In this document: positions 1-10,420 of the stretch, piece by piece | Numbering within the stretch: position 1 is the first letter of the stretch | Layout of the letters: each line of letters starts with the position of its first letter | Assembly (NCBI GenBank): GCA_036850595.1 | Contig: CM072160.1 | Location: 13,991,906 to 14,055,905, forward strand | Origin: Rhyacichthys aspro | Taxonomy: Eukaryota > Chordata > Actinopteri > Gobiiformes > Rhyacichthyidae | Reading direction: 5' to 3' | DNA: 64,000 nucleotides | Program-made: the position numbers and the translations under genes | The notes under the pieces: model-generated | Database searches by the model: none | What the model saw: the letters and a program-made list of their open reading frames with translations, nothing else | What the model was told of the DNA's origin: nothing

Positions 1-1955
1 CTCCACCTCCTCAAGCTCCTGCAGTTGAGCCTTCAGGTCGTATTTCTCTTTAGACTTGAGCTTTGCTAATTCAATCCTCAGCTGTGAATTCACAGCTATA
101 GTTTCTGTCAGTTCGTCTTTCAGATAAGCTTCCTTCTCTTCAAAACATTTAGTCTCAGATCTAAGCCGAGTAATTTCAGCTTCATTGGCCTCGGTTATTT
201 GATTCTGGATATTGAGCTTTTCCACCATATCGTTGAAGACCGGCTGGATCTCCATCACAAGCTCTGTTAGCTCTTTAACTTTTCTTTTGCGCTCCTCTGT
301 CAACTCAAAGTCTGATACTAGAACTGTCAGCCTTGAATTCTCAGCTTGTGTTTTCACCATCTCATCTTTAACCAAAGTCAGTTCATGGTCAAGATCCTTG
401 ATTATCGATATGAGGCGACTAACTTCTGCCTTGAAGTCTTCATTTTTCTTCACTTCCATTTTGATATTTTCCTTCATCTGCTCTTTCAGACAGAACATCT
501 CATTTCCTAGAAAGACTTTGTTTTCTTGAAGATAGTTGTTTAAAGATTTGAGATAAGTCATCTCAGCCTCACAGGCCACATTTTTCTCCATTTGGATTTT
601 CATCTGTTTCTCCATGTCTTCTTTGAAACAAGTCATCTCATCTTCTAGAAAGACTTTAGTTTCTTGAAGATCATTAATTGTAGATTTGAGATAAGTCATC
701 TCAGCCTCACATGCCTCGTTTTCCTCCATTTGGATTTTCATCTGTTTCTCCATGTCTTCTTTGAAACAAGTCATCTCATCTTCTAGAAAGACTTTAGTTT
801 CTTGAAGATCATTAATTGTAGATTTGAGATAAGCAATCTCTGTGTAACAGGCCTCATTTTCTCCATTTGGATTTTCATCTGTTTCTCCATGTCTTCTTTG
901 AAACAAGTCATCTCATCTTCTAGAAAGACTTTAGTTTCTTGAAGATCATTAATTGTAGATTTGAAATAAGCAATCTCTGTGTAACAGGCCTCATTTTTCT
1001 CCATTTGGATTTTCAGCTTTTCCGCCAAAGCCTCAGTGGTCTTTTTTTCCTCTTCTAGAGACTTCTCCACTTCCTGAAGTTTGCTTGTGTCGCTGTGATG
1101 GAGTTGACAGTGCTTTTCTTTAGCCTCAAAGTCTGAGACTAAAACCCTCAGCTGTGAATTCACAGCTTTGGTTTCTGCCATATCCTCCTTCAGGAAATGT
1201 ATCTCATCTTCAAGGAAAGTTTTTGTCTCCTTGAGATCCTTATTTGTAGATTCAAGCCAAGAAATCTCTACCTCACAGGCCTCATTCTTCTCCATTTGGA
1301 TTCTTAGCTTTTCCTCCAAATCACGAATGGTGGTCTTGTGCTCCTCCACGGACTTTTCCACCTCCTGAAGTTCACTGGTGTTGCTGTGATGGAGCTTGCA
1401 GTGCTCCTGTGTCACCTGCAGGTCAAACACTACCATCCTCAGCTGTGAGTTCCACTGCTGTGTTTCTGTCATATTGTCTTTAAGCTGAGTAATCTCAGCG
1501 TCAAAGGCCTCTTTCTGAATTCTTAGAGTTTCCTCCAAGTCCTTAGCGGTCTTCTTCTCCTTCAACAGAGACGTTTTCAGATCAAACTTCTCCCCCTCGA
1601 ACCGCTTGTGTATTGACCAAAGCTCAGCATTTTGTTCAGTCAGGTGGCGAATCTCCATCCTCAGAGATTTTTTACTCTGTTTAAGATTGCTCAGTTGTTT
1701 CCTGACTTTGGACCGTGCTGTCTCAACATACTCATTGAGTACTTGTGGAAGTGTCTGATGACTTTTAGCTTCATGGTCTTCTGGCTCTGCTTCCAGTGCA
1801 CTCTTGGTTTCTGTGATGTTATTTGACAGAAACTGTGAGAAATCAGACTCTTCAATCTCTGTCAGGGGTATGGTGGTCCACTCCTGACAGGTTTTCAGAT
1901 CATATATGTCTTGCTGGATGAGGGTATCCTCACAAGGTAGGATCGCGGCTTCCAT
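1..1955 (-). CDS. Coiled-coil repeat protein, copy A (partial, frameshifted)
   Basis: I do not recognise this gene. The minus-strand frame begins with an ATG at 1955 (MEAAILPCEDTLIQQ) and runs without introns to a stop at 783, giving 390 residues. After about residue 75 it is rich in Lys, Glu, Leu and Gln with heptad spacing, so a long coiled coil is expected; no signal peptide or membrane segment is visible. It contains 46-residue repeats (138 bp), each with a NEAC-x-x-EI/EM motif and an FLEDEM motif. Repeat starts marked by a shared ctcca motif lie at 586, 724, 861 and 999, so one unit is 137 bp. That single missing base, in an A/T run near 855-865, shifts the frame. Beyond it the related frame stays open to the window edge, so the intact protein would be about 715 residues judging from copy B. 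A TATA-like site lies about 110 bp upstream. It could be a teleost-specific gene, a retrogene, or a real gene carrying homopolymer sequencing errors. Confidence 0.6.
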
Positions 1956-3783
1956 GTTTCGATATTTCTCTGGTAATTCTCAAAATGAACTCTTCCTTAA
2001 CTCTGGTTTCAACAGTGTGAGATGCAAAGCTCTTACTAACTAAAGTCTGTAAGGGCTCGTGACGTATATAAACAATTTTCAGATGTCGTCACGTTCGAAA
2101 TGCTACGTCATCACGTACCGCGCCAGACGCCGGCGTTAGCACGTGCATCAGCGAGACAAAAAAACCTTTTGGTTAAAAGAGATAAATCGGTACAAGACAC
2201 AATTTAACTCATAGTAAAATTAGGTTGTGCGACAAATAATCAATGAATATGCTTTTTACAATTTTTCTTACAATCTAGCAATAATTTCCGTTTGGGGATA
2301 AATCAAGTTAAATTAGAAAGCATAGCCCTTTATCGCGAGCTATGTGGTCACTCTGGTCTGAACCTCCGTAGTTAAACAAAATGCATGCTACAGCTGTTAA
2401 CTCAATAATACTAGCTAAAAATGCACTATGTTTTTATTGAACTTCGAGTCTGTGAATAGTCTCTAACTAGACTCATATTATTTCCAGTTTGCTGAGGCCA
2501 ACCACTGTATTTAAAATGTAGCCTAGTTTACTCATGTGTTAGCCTTAAAACTAAAAGTTGCTAGTGTGAATAATTTCAACACCTTCTTTATGCCACTTCG
2601 ACCACATTCAGAGGAAGTCTGTGAAACAAATGCCGCCTCTCTTTGCTCTTGAGAAAGAGATGTTTGATTTCCATCAAGTGGTTTAACAAATATTAACTGA
2701 ATTTTCGATTGCAAAGAGTTGCTGAATATTTCTGGCAAATAAGACGTTTAAAATCAGTTAACCTTTAATTTGTTTTGCTTTAATTAAAAAAAGAAAATAC
2801 TTATAAAGTTGATATCTCCACTCTGCAGCCAATGTTGTATACGACCTTAAAATGTGGTTTATGGTTTCATAGACTGATAATTTGTTAGTAAGTAATAAAT
2901 ACTTACCATATATTAGCCTATATAGGTCACTATATACGCTAGAATTTAAGACTTCACTTAAAAACTTCAACCAAAATATAAAGACATTTGTGACTTTACA
3001 GTCATTTTATCCCGTTTGGACTACACTCAACTTACTCACGCCATCATTTCTCTGCTGCCGTTTGAACTCTGTAGACTGTGTTGAACTGTCACCTTGTGGC
3101 TCCTTAGAGCACTGCAGCTTTGTGGATGAAAACGTTTGTGCATTGTAAACGAGCAAATTATTCCAACAATGAATGATGATGATCTTTGAGGTCGAGTTCG
3201 CAATCTGTTTTTTATTCAATAAGAGAAAGCAGAAAGTTCTCAAGAAAACTCTCAATGAGACACTGCCTGCAGTTACAGTTAAGGGTGTACGATGCTACAA
3301 TCTGCATTTTGACATTTATCACTAGCTATTGTAAAAGGCACTAGAAGGCTGTTGAATTAAAAACTACAACACAACCAAATGTAAAAGTGGCAGTGGGCAA
3401 TAATATTTTATAGCAAACGGTTTAATTTCATAAGAGATAGCAAAATATGATACAAAGGATATTTCTCGCTATTATGCATTTACTCTGAACTTGCAAAATA
3501 GTCATGAATGTGCAAAAACATTATTTTGTCTTTTTCTGGCACTGTATCACTGTAAAACACTGTGCAGTTTTATTCTGAACTTAAGGAAATACTGAAGCTT
3601 TATTCTTTATAAAAGATGTGTGCACAAAAATGGCCCCAATCTGGCATTTGATTTGAATAATACAAAAATATTGTCATTGCTGTCCTCTGTAACACTTGAA
3701 AAACCCAAATGTAAATAATACACAAATGTAATTAAATACTAATTTCAAAATCCACCAAATCTTGACAGAAGCTTTGTCCTGAC
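1956..3783. other. Non-coding spacer of copy A
   Basis: Apart from the promoter-like sites at 2060-2160, I see no gene here. The sequence is AT-rich and only short, unconvincing open frames occur. It is repeated with very few changes at 8566-10418. Confidence 0.6.
2062..2074 (-). promoter_or_regulatory. Putative TATA and CRE-like promoter, coiled-coil gene copy A
   Basis: On the minus strand TTTATATACGTCAC lies about 110 bp before the ATG at 1955. It joins a TATA-like run to a CRE-like TGACGT half site. Further CGTCA and CACGTG motifs follow between 2085 and 2160. Position and composition fit a core promoter, but this is inference. Confidence 0.4.
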
Positions 3784-3786
3784 TAA

Positions 3787-4214
3787 TATGAGTTAATTAG
3801 CACAGCACAGTCCAGGTTTCATAAGTGGTATGATGTATCTGTGTCTGAAATGAAAGCTTTCCTGTCGTTGCATCTGTCTATGGGGCTTGTAGAGAAGCCT
3901 GAGATTGAGGATTATTGGGCATCATTTTGGCCAGCATACACTCCTGGTTTTGGCAAGGTAATGTCTAGGAACAGATTTGAAAGCATCTTGTCTTTTCTGC
4001 ATTTTGCCAATAATGACGAGTATGTGAGAAAAGATCAGCCAGGGCATGACAGGCTTTTCAAAGTGCGTGGAATAATTAGAACAATAATCCCTCGCTTTTC
4101 AGCAGTTTACAGACCTCTCAAAGAGCTATCTCTAGATGAGATGACAATAGCATTCAAGGGGAGATCAACCCTAAAAATCTATAATCCCCGAAAACCAGAT
4201 AAATATGGCTACAG
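3787..4214 (+). pseudogene. piggyBac-type transposase fragment, copy A
   Basis: The frame is open from just after a TAA at 3784-3786. It reads WYDVSVSEMKAFLSLHLSMG, then EDYW, VMSRNRFESILSFLHF, DRLFKVRGI and LSLDEMTIAFKGR, the typical first half of a DDE_Tnp_1_7 (piggyBac, PGBD-like) transposase. The first catalytic Asp is the D of LSLDEM. The N-terminal region is missing or in an unseen exon. Homology with copy B stops at 4214, and the frame then runs into unrelated sequence with a stop at 4276-4278, so the catalytic core is cut and this copy cannot be active. At the point where copy B has a frameshift this copy reads straight through. Confidence 0.85.
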
Positions 4215-4280
4215 TACTTTAAAAACCAAGGCATTTTTAGTAAGTTTACTTTCCTGTTTTTCCCAGATTCCATTTTAGAG

Positions 4281-4620
4281 ACGGGCCCCCTCCCCGGCAA
4301 AACGGTGCCCAGGACACAAACTCAGAGACAGGTTTCAAGTATGATAAAGGACCTCACAGGCGCTCCATCCTGTTAAGCCCGGCAGGCTCACCGGCCGGGG
4401 CAGAACAGGGTAGGAGACATTGAACCCCCCTGCTCTCCCCGAAGAGGAGAGGAGAGTTGGGTACCCAGAGGCGAGCGGTGGGACCCCCACACCGTGCTGC
4501 GCTGACAAACAGCCGGGAGGAGCGGCCCCCCCACGAGACTGGCGCGTGCGCCGCCCCGTGCATGCCCCCGAGTCTAAGCGCGCGGACCCGCCCAGTGACA
4601 GAGAGCTCTCCCCGCGGGGC
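4281..4620 (-). repeat. GC-rich rDNA-like repeat, inverted copy
   Basis: This segment is the reverse complement, at high identity, of about 11905-12185 in the GC-rich block after copy B, and also resembles 12590-12710. Shared landmarks on the minus strand are GAGAGCTCTCTGCCACTGGG, GGGTACCCAACTCTCC and GCCGGGCTTAACAGGATGG. Long open frames here reflect high GC, not genes. The segment directly follows the truncated transposase. Confidence 0.8.
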
Positions 4621-4830
4621 CCCTGGTACCCCGTACACAATGCCCCTGGTACTCCGTACACAATGCCCCTGGTACCCCGTACACAATGCCCCCGGTACTC
4701 CGTACACAATGCACCTGGTACTCTGTACACATCAGTAATAACTGATGTCTTTACTGATGTCTCTGGAGTACCAGGGGCATTATGTACGGAGTACCAGGGG
4801 CATTGTGTACGGGGTACCAGGGGCACGAAC
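4621..4830. repeat. 23-bp minisatellite arranged as an inverted repeat
   Basis: At least four direct copies of a 23-bp unit (ccctggtaccccgtacacaa plus tgc) run from 4621 to about 4725. After a short centre of alternating tcagtaataactgatg and ttactgatgtc (about 4728-4765), the same unit returns in reverse complement to about 4830. Each unit contains the palindromic ggtacc or ggtact site. The two arms could pair into a hairpin more than 60 bp long. Confidence 0.88.
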
Positions 4831-4856
4831 CTCCAGCGAGCCCGTGGATTGGCCAA

Positions 4857-5285
4857 TAACCCAGGAGGGGGCTTAATGGTGGGGGAACGAGAGGTGAGCG
4901 GGGTGCAACCGTGGGGCCCAGGGCGTCTGGCCTCTATGCTTTTAGCCTGTTTTGCGTGTATGAATACCCCGTGTGAGGCTGTGGCTGTAGCCCCGGCTCA
5001 CGCAGCCGTGTCCCGGACATCCCTCTCCCTTTACTGCCTTTTCCCCGGTCTTTTCAGCCTCATTTGACCGGGCCCAGACCCCCGTGAGAGGCTGTGGCTG
5101 CGGCCCGGGCGCATGCAGCCGCGTTTTGGCCAGCTCCCCCCACGTTTACTGCGATCCAGACCCCTTGTGAGGCCGTGGTTCTATGCCAGGCTCATGGAGC
5201 TTGGTCCTGGCTTGAACTTTGTTTTAGAGGGGGGCAGTCACACGGGGGAGCTAGCGACCAGCAATAAACCTCGGCGTCTAAAGGG
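4857..5285 (+). mobile_element. piggyBac-type terminal region ending at TTAA
   Basis: The element ends in ...GGCGTCTAAAGGG followed directly by TTAA at 5286-5289, as expected for a piggyBac end and its TTAA target. The last ~200 bp are the inverted counterpart of 14433-14690, so the terminal inverted repeats are long. Three degenerate units of roughly 80-110 bp can be seen, each with gtgaggctgtggct and a following cagcc, near 4970, 5083 and 5165. The interior lies to the left, the same side as the truncated transposase at 3787-4214, which fits one decayed element interrupted by GC-rich repeats. Confidence 0.75.
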
Positions 5286-5289
5286 TTAA

Positions 5290-6420
5290 TACAACTTCAT
5301 CACTGACATGAGCATGATCACAACTTTGTTTAAATTCAACAAATAGTACGGTTTTTATAAACATAACATCCATCAATGTCAAATGAAAATGCATCTGTTT
5401 TATCAGACATCCTTAGGATGACCAGGAAAACTGACTGGACTTTTAGTAGAAGATGTAGTAGTAAGAGTAATAATTAAGTCAACTGAAATGGTTCACAAAA
5501 AAGCATTGTTGTGTACATTTGTAATTACAATAACACAAATTAGAAATTTGTCAAAATTCTAGGAGTTGATCAAATCATGAATTTAGTTTGGATATGACTT
5601 TGTATATGCCATATTATTTGGTCTAATAAGGACATTTGTATGCAGTTTTAACGTTATTTAAAATTGAAGAACGGAAAAAACATTAAAATGTGGTAAATAC
5701 ACACTAAAACACAAAAATACAAAAACAACAGAGCTAAATGAAGCTGAGCTTTAATGTCACTTTGTGACTGGGATGCTCTGCACCAGTGTAAACCTGCCCC
5801 TGGACTTCCTTCTACATCTACCTCTACATCTACTGTATGCTGAGCTTCCCTCGTCAAGTCACAGGAGACAAAATACACTTTATTCCCACTGTTAGTCTGA
5901 TATCCTGCTGACATTACCAGGTAGAAGCTCATGTAGAAACTCATTTTTCCTGTCTACTTAATGACACAAAACAATATGTTAAGGATTTGAGGTTAAGTTA
6001 AAGTTGACACAAAACCATAAAACCTGTTGCAAAGGTCTCAGTTCATTCATTCTGATTCTCAGTGCTGTATTTGTTCGTTAAGCCCAACATTTGTAACAAG
6101 TAACGTGTTTGTGTCTGTGTTTTAATTTCTTGAAGAAGCATCTGATTTACCTGATTTAGAAAACCATGATCAAATCTCTTGTTTTTACAGCCTAACCTTT
6201 AAGAAATGTCTCCTTCTCTTCAAGAGCTCTACTCATAGATTTGGATGGACCTTACATTATTTTACATAAACATATCACTAAAACATTTCATTTTTGGTTG
6301 AGTTTTTGTTTATTTACAGTGCTCTAACTTTAAGACTTCTGACATGAAGAAGCCTTAAAATTAGTTTAGTTAGTTTAGTGTTGTTGTTCTGTCCTTTGTT
6401 GTTGGAGATGTGTATTATTT
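5290..6420. other. Non-coding spacer between TTAA end and copy B gene
   Basis: AT-rich sequence with no gene I can support. It contains the 3' flank of the coiled-coil gene copy B. Its equivalent for copy A would lie left of the window. Confidence 0.5.
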
Positions 6421-8565
6421 CTATGTGTAGTACACATATTTAGGCACGTTCAGTTTGATCTTCTGCATCCAAGCTGTCTGCTCTTCAAGATACTGCTTTA
6501 CAGATTTCAGCTCAGCAGCGTAGGCCTCTTTCTTCTCATCCTGGATTTTCAGTTTCTCCTCCAAATCTCCAACAGTCTTCTTCAGGGTCTGATCCTTCTT
6601 CATCAGGGACCTCTCCACCTCCTCAAGCTCCTGCAGTTGAGCCTTCAGGTCGTATTTCTCTTTAGACTTGAGCTTTGCTAATTCAATCCTCAGCTGTGAA
6701 TTCACAGCTATAGTTTCTGTCAGTTCGTCTTTCAGATAAGCTTCCTTCTCTTCAAAACATTTAGTCTCAGATCTAAGCCGAGTAATTTCAGCTTCATTGG
6801 CCTCGGTTATTTGATTCTGGATATTGAGCTTTTCCACCATATCGTTGAAGACCGGCTGGATCTCCATCACAAGCTCTGTTAGCTCTTTAACTTTTCTTTT
6901 GCGCTCCTCTGTCAACTCAAAGTCTGATACTAGAACTGTCAGCCTTGAATTCTCAGCTTGTGTTTTCACCATCTCATCTTTAACCAAAGTCAGTTCATGG
7001 TCAAGATCCTTGATTATCGATATGAGGCGACTAACTTCTGCCTTGAAGTCTTCATTTTTCTTCACTTCCATTTTGATATTTTCCTTCATCTGCTCTTTCA
7101 GACAGAACATCTCATTTCCTAGAAAGACTTTGTTTTCTTGAAGATAGTTGTTTAAAGATTTGAGATAAGTCATCTCAGCCTCACAGGCCACATTTTTCTC
7201 CATTTGGATTTTCATCTGTTTCTCCATGTCTTCTTTGAAACAAGTCATCTCATCTTCTAGAAAGACTTTAGTTTCTTGAAGATCATTAATTGTAGATTTG
7301 AGATAAGTCATCTCAGCCTCACATGCCTCGTTTTCCTCCATTTGGATTTTCATCTGTTTCTCCATGTCTTCTTTGAAACAAGTCATCTCATCTTCTAGAA
7401 AGACTTTAGTTTCTTGAAGATCATTAATTGTAGATTTGAGATAAGCAATCTCTGTGTAACAGGCCTCATTTTCTCCATTTGGATTTTCATCTGTTTCTCC
7501 ATGTCTTCTTTGAAACAAGTCATCTCATCTTCTAGAAAGACTTTAGTTTCTTGAAGATCATTAATTGTAGATTTGAAATAAGCAATCTCTGTGTAACAGG
7601 CCTCATTTTCTCCATTTGGATTTTCAGCTTTTCCGCCAAAGCCTCAGTGGTCTTTTTTCCTCTTCTAGAGACTTCTCCACTTCCTGAAGTTTGCTTGTGT
7701 CGCTGTGATGGAGTTGACAGTGCTTTTCTTTAGCCTCAAAGTCTGAGACTAAAACCCTCAGCTGTGAATTCACAGCTTTGGTTTCTGCCATATCCTCCTT
7801 CAGGAAATGTATCTCATCTTCAAGGAAAGTTTTTGTCTCCTTGAGATCCTTATTTGTAGATTCAAGCCAAGAAATCTCTACCTCACAGGCCTCATTCTTC
7901 TCCATTTGGATTCTTAGCTTTTCCTCCAAATCACGAATGGTGGTCTTGTGCTCCTCCACGGACTTTTCCACCTCCTGAAGTTCACTGGTGTTGCTGTGAT
8001 GGAGCTTGCAGTGCTCCTGTGTCACCTGCAGGTCAAACACTACCATCCTCAGCTGTGAGTTCCACTGCTGTGTTTCTGTCATATTGTCTTTAAGCTGAGT
8101 AATCTCAGCGTCAAAGGCCTCTTTCTGAATTCTTAGAGTTTCCTCCAAGTCCTTAGCGGTCTTCTTCTCCTTCAACAGAGACGTTTTCAGATCAAACTTC
8201 TCCCCCTCGAACCGCTTGTGTATTGACCAAAGCTCAGCATTTTGTTCAGTCAGGTGGCGAATCTCCATCCTCAGAGATTTTTTACTCTGTTTAAGATTGC
8301 TCAGTTGTTTCCTGACTTTGGACCGTGCTGTCTCAACATACTCATTGAGTACTTGTGGAAGTGTCTGATGACTTTTAGCTTCATGGTCTTCTGGCTCTGC
8401 TTCCAGTGCACTCTTGGTTTCTGTGATGTTATTTGACAGAAACTGTGAGAAATCAGACTCTTCAATCTCTGTCAGGGGTATGGTGGTCCACTCCTGACAG
8501 GTTTTCAGATCATATATGTCTTGCTGGATGAGGGTATCCTCACAAGGTAGGATCGCGGCTTCCAT
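6421..8565 (-). CDS. Coiled-coil repeat protein, copy B (three frameshifts)
   Basis: This is the second, full-length copy of the unrecognised coiled-coil gene: ATG at 8565, stop at 6421, no introns, about 715 codons. Relative to copy A it lost two more bases in homopolymer runs, near 7651 and 7605, besides the shared loss near 7470. Together the three single-base losses restore the original frame, so the frame at 7518-6421 matches that at 8565. As written, translation stops at 7624 after 313 residues. The 46-residue repeats are marked by ctcca at 7198, 7336, 7473 and 7610, with spacings of 138, 137 and 137. The C-terminal third is also coiled coil and ends LNVPKYVYYT. The likely product is a long cytoplasmic or cytoskeletal rod protein, by composition only. 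I cannot tell whether the gene is broken or the assembly is. Confidence 0.6.
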
Positions 8566-10418
8566 GTTTCGATATTTCTCTGGTAATTCTCAAAATGAAC
8601 TCTTCCTTAACTCTGGTTTCAACAGTGTGAGATGCAAAGCTCTTACTAACTAAAGTCTGTAAGGGCTCGTGACGTATATAAACAATTTTCAGATGTCGTC
8701 ACGTTCGAAATGCTACGTCATCACGTACCGCGCCAGACGCCGGCGTTAGCACGTGCATCAGCGAGACAAAAAAACCTTTTGGTTAAAAGAGATAAATCGG
8801 TACAAGACACAATTTAACTCATAGTAAAATTAGGTTGTGCGACAAATAATCAATGAATATGCTTTTTACAATTTTTCTTACAATCTAGCAATAATTTCCG
8901 TTTGGGGATAAATCAAGTTAAATTAGAAAGCATAGCCCTTTATCGCGAGCTATGTGGTCACTCTGGTCTGAACCTCCGTAGTTAAACAAAATGCATGCTA
9001 CAGCTGTTAACTCAATAATACTAGCTAAAAATGCACTATGTTTTTATTGAACTTCGAGTCTGTGAATAGTCTCTAACTAGACTCATATTATTTCCAGTTT
9101 GCTGAGGCCAACCACTGTATTTAAAATGTAGCCTAGTTTACTCATGTGTTAGCCTTAAAACTAAAAGTTGCTAGTGTGAATAATTTCAACACCTTCTTTA
9201 TGCCACTTCGACCACATTCAGAGGAAGTCTGTGAAACAAATGCCGCCTCTCTTTGCTCTTGAGAAAGAGATGTTTGATTTCCATCAAGTGGTTTAACAAA
9301 TATTAACTGAATTTTCGATTGCAAAGAGTTGCTGAATATTTCTGGCAAATAAGACGTTTAAAATCAGTTAACCTTTAATTTGTTTTGCTTTAATTAAAAA
9401 AAGAAAATACTTATAAAGTTGATATCTCCACTCTGCAGCCAATGTTGTATACGACCTTAAAATGTGGTTTATGGTTTCATAGACTGATAATTTGTTAGTA
9501 AGTAATAAATACTTACCATATATTAGCCTATATAGGTCACTATATACGCTAGAATTTAAGACTTCACTTAAAAACTTCAACCAAAATATAAAGACATTTG
9601 TGACTTTACAGTCATTTTATCCCGTTTGGACTACACTCAACTTACTCACGCCATCATTTCTCTGCTGCCGTTTGAACTCTGTAGACTGTGTTGAACTGTC
9701 ACCTTGTGGCTCCTTAGAGCACTGCAGCTTTGTGGATGAAAACGTTTGTGCATTGTAAACGAGCAAATTATTCCAACAATGAATGATGATGATCTTTGAG
9801 GTCGAGTTCGCAATCTGTTTTTTATTCAATAAGAGAAAGCAGAAAGTTCTCAAGAAAACTCTCAATGAGACACTGCCTGCAGTTACAGTTAAGGGTGTAC
9901 GATGCTACAATCTGCATTTTGACATTTATCACTAGCTATTGTAAAAGGCACTAGAAGGCTGTTGAATTAAAAACTACAACACAACCAAATGTAAAAGTGG
10001 CAGTGGGCAATAATATTCTATAGCAAACGGTTTAATTTCATAAGAGATAGCAAAATATGATACAAAGGATATTTCTCGCTATTATGCATTTACTCTGAAC
10101 TTGCAAAATAGTCATCTTTCACATATACAAAATATCCATGAATGTGCAAAAACATTATTTTGTCTTTTTCTGGCACTGTATCACTGTAAAACACTGTGCA
10201 GTTTTATTCTGAACTTAAGGAAATACTGAAGCTTTATTCTTTATAAAAGATGTGTGCACAAAAATGGCCCCAATCTGGCATTTGATTTGAATAATACAAA
10301 AATATTGTCATTGCTGTCCTCTGTAACACTTGAAAAACCCAAATGTAAATAATACACAAATGTAATTAAATACTAATTTCAAAATCCACCAAATCTTGAC
10401 AGAAGCTTTGTCCTGACT
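8566..10418. other. Non-coding spacer of copy B
   Basis: No gene seen. This is the repeat of 1956-3783 and carries the extra 24-bp segment near 10116-10139. Confidence 0.6.
8672..8684 (-). promoter_or_regulatory. Putative TATA and CRE-like promoter, coiled-coil gene copy B
   Basis: Identical to the site before copy A: minus-strand TTTATATACGTCAC about 110 bp upstream of the ATG at 8565, with further CGTCA and CACGTG motifs up to 8770. Function is inferred from position and motif. Confidence 0.4.
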
Positions 10419-10420
10419 AA

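Larger units (their letters stand above)
1..4214. repeat. Tandem duplication, copy A (left end outside window)
   Basis: This stretch recurs almost base for base at 6613-10849 in the same orientation. The offset is 6612 at the left, 6610 after two single-base losses in copy B, 6634 after a 24-bp segment present only in copy B (near 10116-10139), and 6635 after a one-base insertion near 10664. The copies diverge abruptly after 4214, within a piggyBac-type transposase. The left boundary of copy A lies beyond the window. The very low divergence means either a recent duplication or an assembly duplicate (for example a retained second haplotype). Confidence 0.93.

Noticed and set aside
212..529. 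Plus-strand open frame of 105 codons, repeated at 6824-7141
   Set aside because: It is antisense to the coiled-coil gene; biased Lys/Glu/Leu codons leave the complementary frame open.
4621..4830. CRISPR array
   Set aside because: The 23-bp units abut with no spacers, and the genome is a vertebrate.
4335..5067. Overlapping open frames of 90-215 codons on both strands
   Set aside because: They lie in GC-rich repeats where stop codons are scarce; the peptides are Pro/Arg/Gly rich with repeated VPGALCT-like text from the minisatellite.
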